Shown: piece after piece, positions 7,042 through 8,700 of the stretch
Layout of the letters: each line of letters opens with the position of its first letter
How positions within the stretch are numbered: the first letter of the stretch is position 1
Assembly (NCBI GenBank): GCA_905215765.1
Contig: CAJMRP010000082.1
Coordinates: 1 to 8,700, forward strand
Direction: 5' to 3'
Source of the DNA: an uncultured bacterium
Lineage (GTDB): Bacteria; Actinomycetota; Coriobacteriia; Coriobacteriales; Coriobacteriaceae
Length of the DNA stretch: 8,700 bases
Translations under genes and position numbers: made by a program
The notes under the pieces: model-generated
Database searches by the model: none
The model's input: only the letters and a program-made list of their open reading frames with translations
Told to the model about the DNA's origin: nothing

Positions 7042-8586
7042 ATGAGGGGCATGGGAGACACAACCGCATATCTGCATCGGGGCATTCGGGAGATTATATG
7101 CCTGGCGCTGTTCTTCTTCACGTTTTTGGCGTGCGAGTATCTCTTTGACGTGCGCATGGCCGAGTTCGTGTCTCCGGACGAGGTCGTTATTTATGAGAGT
7201 CTTGTCATCGGCGCGAGCGTGATTGGCTTTTTTGTGCGTCCCGTTCTGTACTATCGCCGTCCCCATGCTATCGACGCGACGAGCGACATCACGGGCGTTT
7301 TGCTGGTGGCGGCATTGCTGCTGTTGATTATGGCAGCTCAGGTCGAGGTGGTAATCGTCGGCGGTTTGGTGGCGTGCTGCGCACTGGGCTACTGCGGATC
7401 GACTGCCCACGCAAACTTTGCGCGACGCTTTGCGCGGACGCCCTGCTTGGCGCGCGCCGCAGCACTTTCCTATGCCATGGGCGTTCTGGTACAGGTGTTC
7501 AACCACATGGTGATGCCTGTCGGTATTCCTCAGCAGGCTGTTCTGGTCGTTTGTGCGATCGTGCAGGTGGCGTTGCTCCACGGTGCCCGACGCGCCAAAC
7601 TGCGCGACGAGTCCGATCCCAACTTTGAACCCAGCGTTGCCGGACTTTCGGTAGATGCTTTGGAATATGGCGCCAAGTGGCAAGACGATCCCAAGGCAAA
7701 GGCGGCATTCCGCCGCGCCGTAGTTCGCCTGACCGTGGCGACGGTGTATCTTTCCGGCGTATTCGCCGCTCTCAACGCTGGCCTCACGACCTTGCATGCT
7801 GTCGGAGCCGTCGATTTGGGCGATTGGCCGCGCCTACTGCTTGTCGTGAGCTCGTTGGCCGCTGGCGTCCTATTTGACCTGCACGGCCGTTCGTATATGA
7901 ATATCGGCATGACATGCGCCGCCATGTTGTCCACGCTTTCGTTCTTTATGCTCATCGTCGACGGCAATGGCGGCAACGAGCTTGCTGCCACGATCATCTT
8001 TTATCTGGGCTCAGGCTTCTTTGTGGTGTTCTTTACCACAAAATATGCCGCCGTCTCGCTTTATGCGCGCTGGTCATATTTTTGGCCGTGCATGGGTCGC
8101 GTCGTCAACAACGTGTGCTCGATGTTCGTGACGGCGCCGGCAGTGGCGATCATCTCGAGTCAAAACGTGCTGACTGCGGTCGGCGCGGCGCTCGTGATGT
8201 TTGTGGGCATTGCGATTACGCTGCTGGGACAGTTGGGGCAACGAGCCGATGACGCCGTGATACGGGACGAGCTGGCGCCTGCCACCGATGATCTTGGTGG
8301 GGATCTTGCGCCCACATGCTCCGACCCCGAGCCCGTGGAGGCAGCGGAGCTCACGTCCGATGAACGCCTCGATGCCTTCGTCGCCACCTTTGAGCTTACA
8401 GAGCGCGAGCGCGATATTCTTGCGGCCTCGGTCGTTTCGGACCAGAGCGTTCAGGACATCGCCACAACGCTTTTCCTTTCGCGCTCCACGCTCTACCGTC
8501 ACATTTCCTCGATCAACAAAAAGACCGGCACCACCTCACGTGTGGCCCTTATCAACTTCTTCTGGTCCTGGACACCCAAGGACTAG
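7042..8586 (+). CDS. Membrane LuxR-family transcriptional regulator (12-helix sensor plus HTH)
   Basis: This 514-residue protein joins a membrane domain to a DNA-binding domain. The first 410 or so residues hold about 12 hydrophobic helices (for example IICLALFFFTFLACEYLF, ITGVLLVAALLLLIMAA and VLTAVGAALVMFVGIAITLLG), resembling an MFS-like fold, with a soluble loop in the middle. The C-terminal 70 residues are a LuxR/GerE helix-turn-helix: LTERERDIL (about 452-460), QDIATTLFLSRSTLYRHISS as the HTH proper, then INKKTG and SRVALI. Regulators with this layout are greatly expanded in gut Coriobacteriia (Collinsella, Eggerthella, Slackia) and are presumed to sense small molecules at the membrane; ligands are mostly unknown. 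I chose the ATG at 7042 because GGGGG at 7030-7034 gives a ribosome binding site. The in-frame TTG at 6955 would add 29 unlikely residues. It stands alone and diverges from the zinc-ribbon operon, which is one possible target. The stop is TAG at 8584-8586. Confidence 0.92.
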   Translation: MRGMGDTTAYLHRGIREIICLALFFFTFLACEYLFDVRMAEFVSPDEVVIYESLVIGASVIGFFVRPVLYYRRPHAIDATSDITGVLLVAALLLLIMAAQVEVVIVGGLVACCALGYCGSTAHANFARRFARTPCLARAAALSYAMGVLVQVFNHMVMPVGIPQQAVLVVCAIVQVALLHGARRAKLRDESDPNFEPSVAGLSVDALEYGAKWQDDPKAKAAFRRAVVRLTVATVYLSGVFAALNAGLTTLHAVGAVDLGDWPRLLLVVSSLAAGVLFDLHGRSYMNIGMTCAAMLSTLSFFMLIVDGNGGNELAATIIFYLGSGFFVVFFTTKYAAVSLYARWSYFWPCMGRVVNNVCSMFVTAPAVAIISSQNVLTAVGAALVMFVGIAITLLGQLGQRADDAVIRDELAPATDDLGGDLAPTCSDPEPVEAAELTSDERLDAFVATFELTERERDILAASVVSDQSVQDIATTLFLSRSTLYRHISSINKKTGTTSRVALINFFWSWTPKD

Positions 8587-8700
8587 CTAATCCTCCAATA
8601 AGTTGCGGTGGAATAGTCCCTAAATTAAAGTCACGGGACCTTAAAGGGGGTGCGGACGATTTCTTGGACCGCGCCTAGGCGTATCCAAGCTTCCTGCGGT
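8587..8700. other. Downstream non-coding stretch with weak hairpins
   Basis: No gene is seen in the last 114 bases. GTCCC at 8616-8620 and GGGAC at 8635-8639 could pair across a 14-base loop. A nested pair lies at 8663-8689: CTTGGA with TCCAAG outside, and the palindrome CGCCTAGGCG (8672-8681) inside. Neither is followed by a T-run, so a rho-independent terminator for the LuxR gene is not clear. Confidence 0.4.

Noticed and set aside
1..8700. CRISPR array, tRNA, rRNA, riboswitch or defence system
   Set aside because: No regularly spaced repeats, cloverleaf, conserved RNA motif or known defence-protein signature was seen on either strand.

Overview
The window looks like two unrelated bacterial sequences joined near position 3766. 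Nothing in the left part (1 to about 3766) matches the right part (about 3766 to 8700) in codon use or in the way genes start. The left part writes arginine largely as AGG/AGA and its genes have no recognisable Shine-Dalgarno sequence. The right part writes arginine mostly as CGC/CGT, and every complete gene has a purine-rich ribosome binding site. At the join, a membrane-protein gene on the + strand loses everything after its first 35 or so codons, and an SPFH-protein gene on the - strand loses its 3' end. An assembly chimera is the simplest explanation; a real recombination junction is possible but less likely.

Left part. On the - strand, 1-1128 encodes most of a double-domain iron(III)-type ABC transporter permease, which runs off the left edge and has a one-base frameshift near its start. 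A 184-base divergent spacer follows. A + strand cluster comes next: a calcineurin-like metallophosphoesterase (1313-2050), an unrecognised 528-residue helical protein three bases downstream (2054-3641, with a one-base frameshift near its end), and the first codons of a probable membrane protein (from 3663). The permease and phosphoesterase remind me of the PVC group (Lentisphaerota/Verrucomicrobiota/Planctomycetota), but I cannot settle the taxon from this sequence alone.

Right part. This looks like a gut coriobacterium of the Collinsella type, judged from the 12-helix membrane LuxR regulator, the codon use and the protein style. A - strand operon is transcribed from 6664 downward. It encodes a DUF4428 double zinc-ribbon protein, a YdjG-like zinc-ribbon protein with two membrane helices, and a YdjI-like SPFH ('virion core') protein cut off by the join. 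In Bacillus subtilis, YdjG and YdjI work with YdjH and PspA at a stressed membrane, so this operon is a plausible membrane-stress module. A 377-base spacer full of short inverted and direct repeats (6665-7041) separates it from the divergent gene 7042-8586, which encodes a membrane-bound LuxR-type transcriptional regulator. The last 114 bases hold no gene, only weak hairpins.

I found no tRNA, rRNA, CRISPR array or intact insertion sequence. The most useful observations are the chimeric join, the two restorable frameshifts confined to the left part, the zinc-ribbon/SPFH operon, and the structured repeat block in the spacer.
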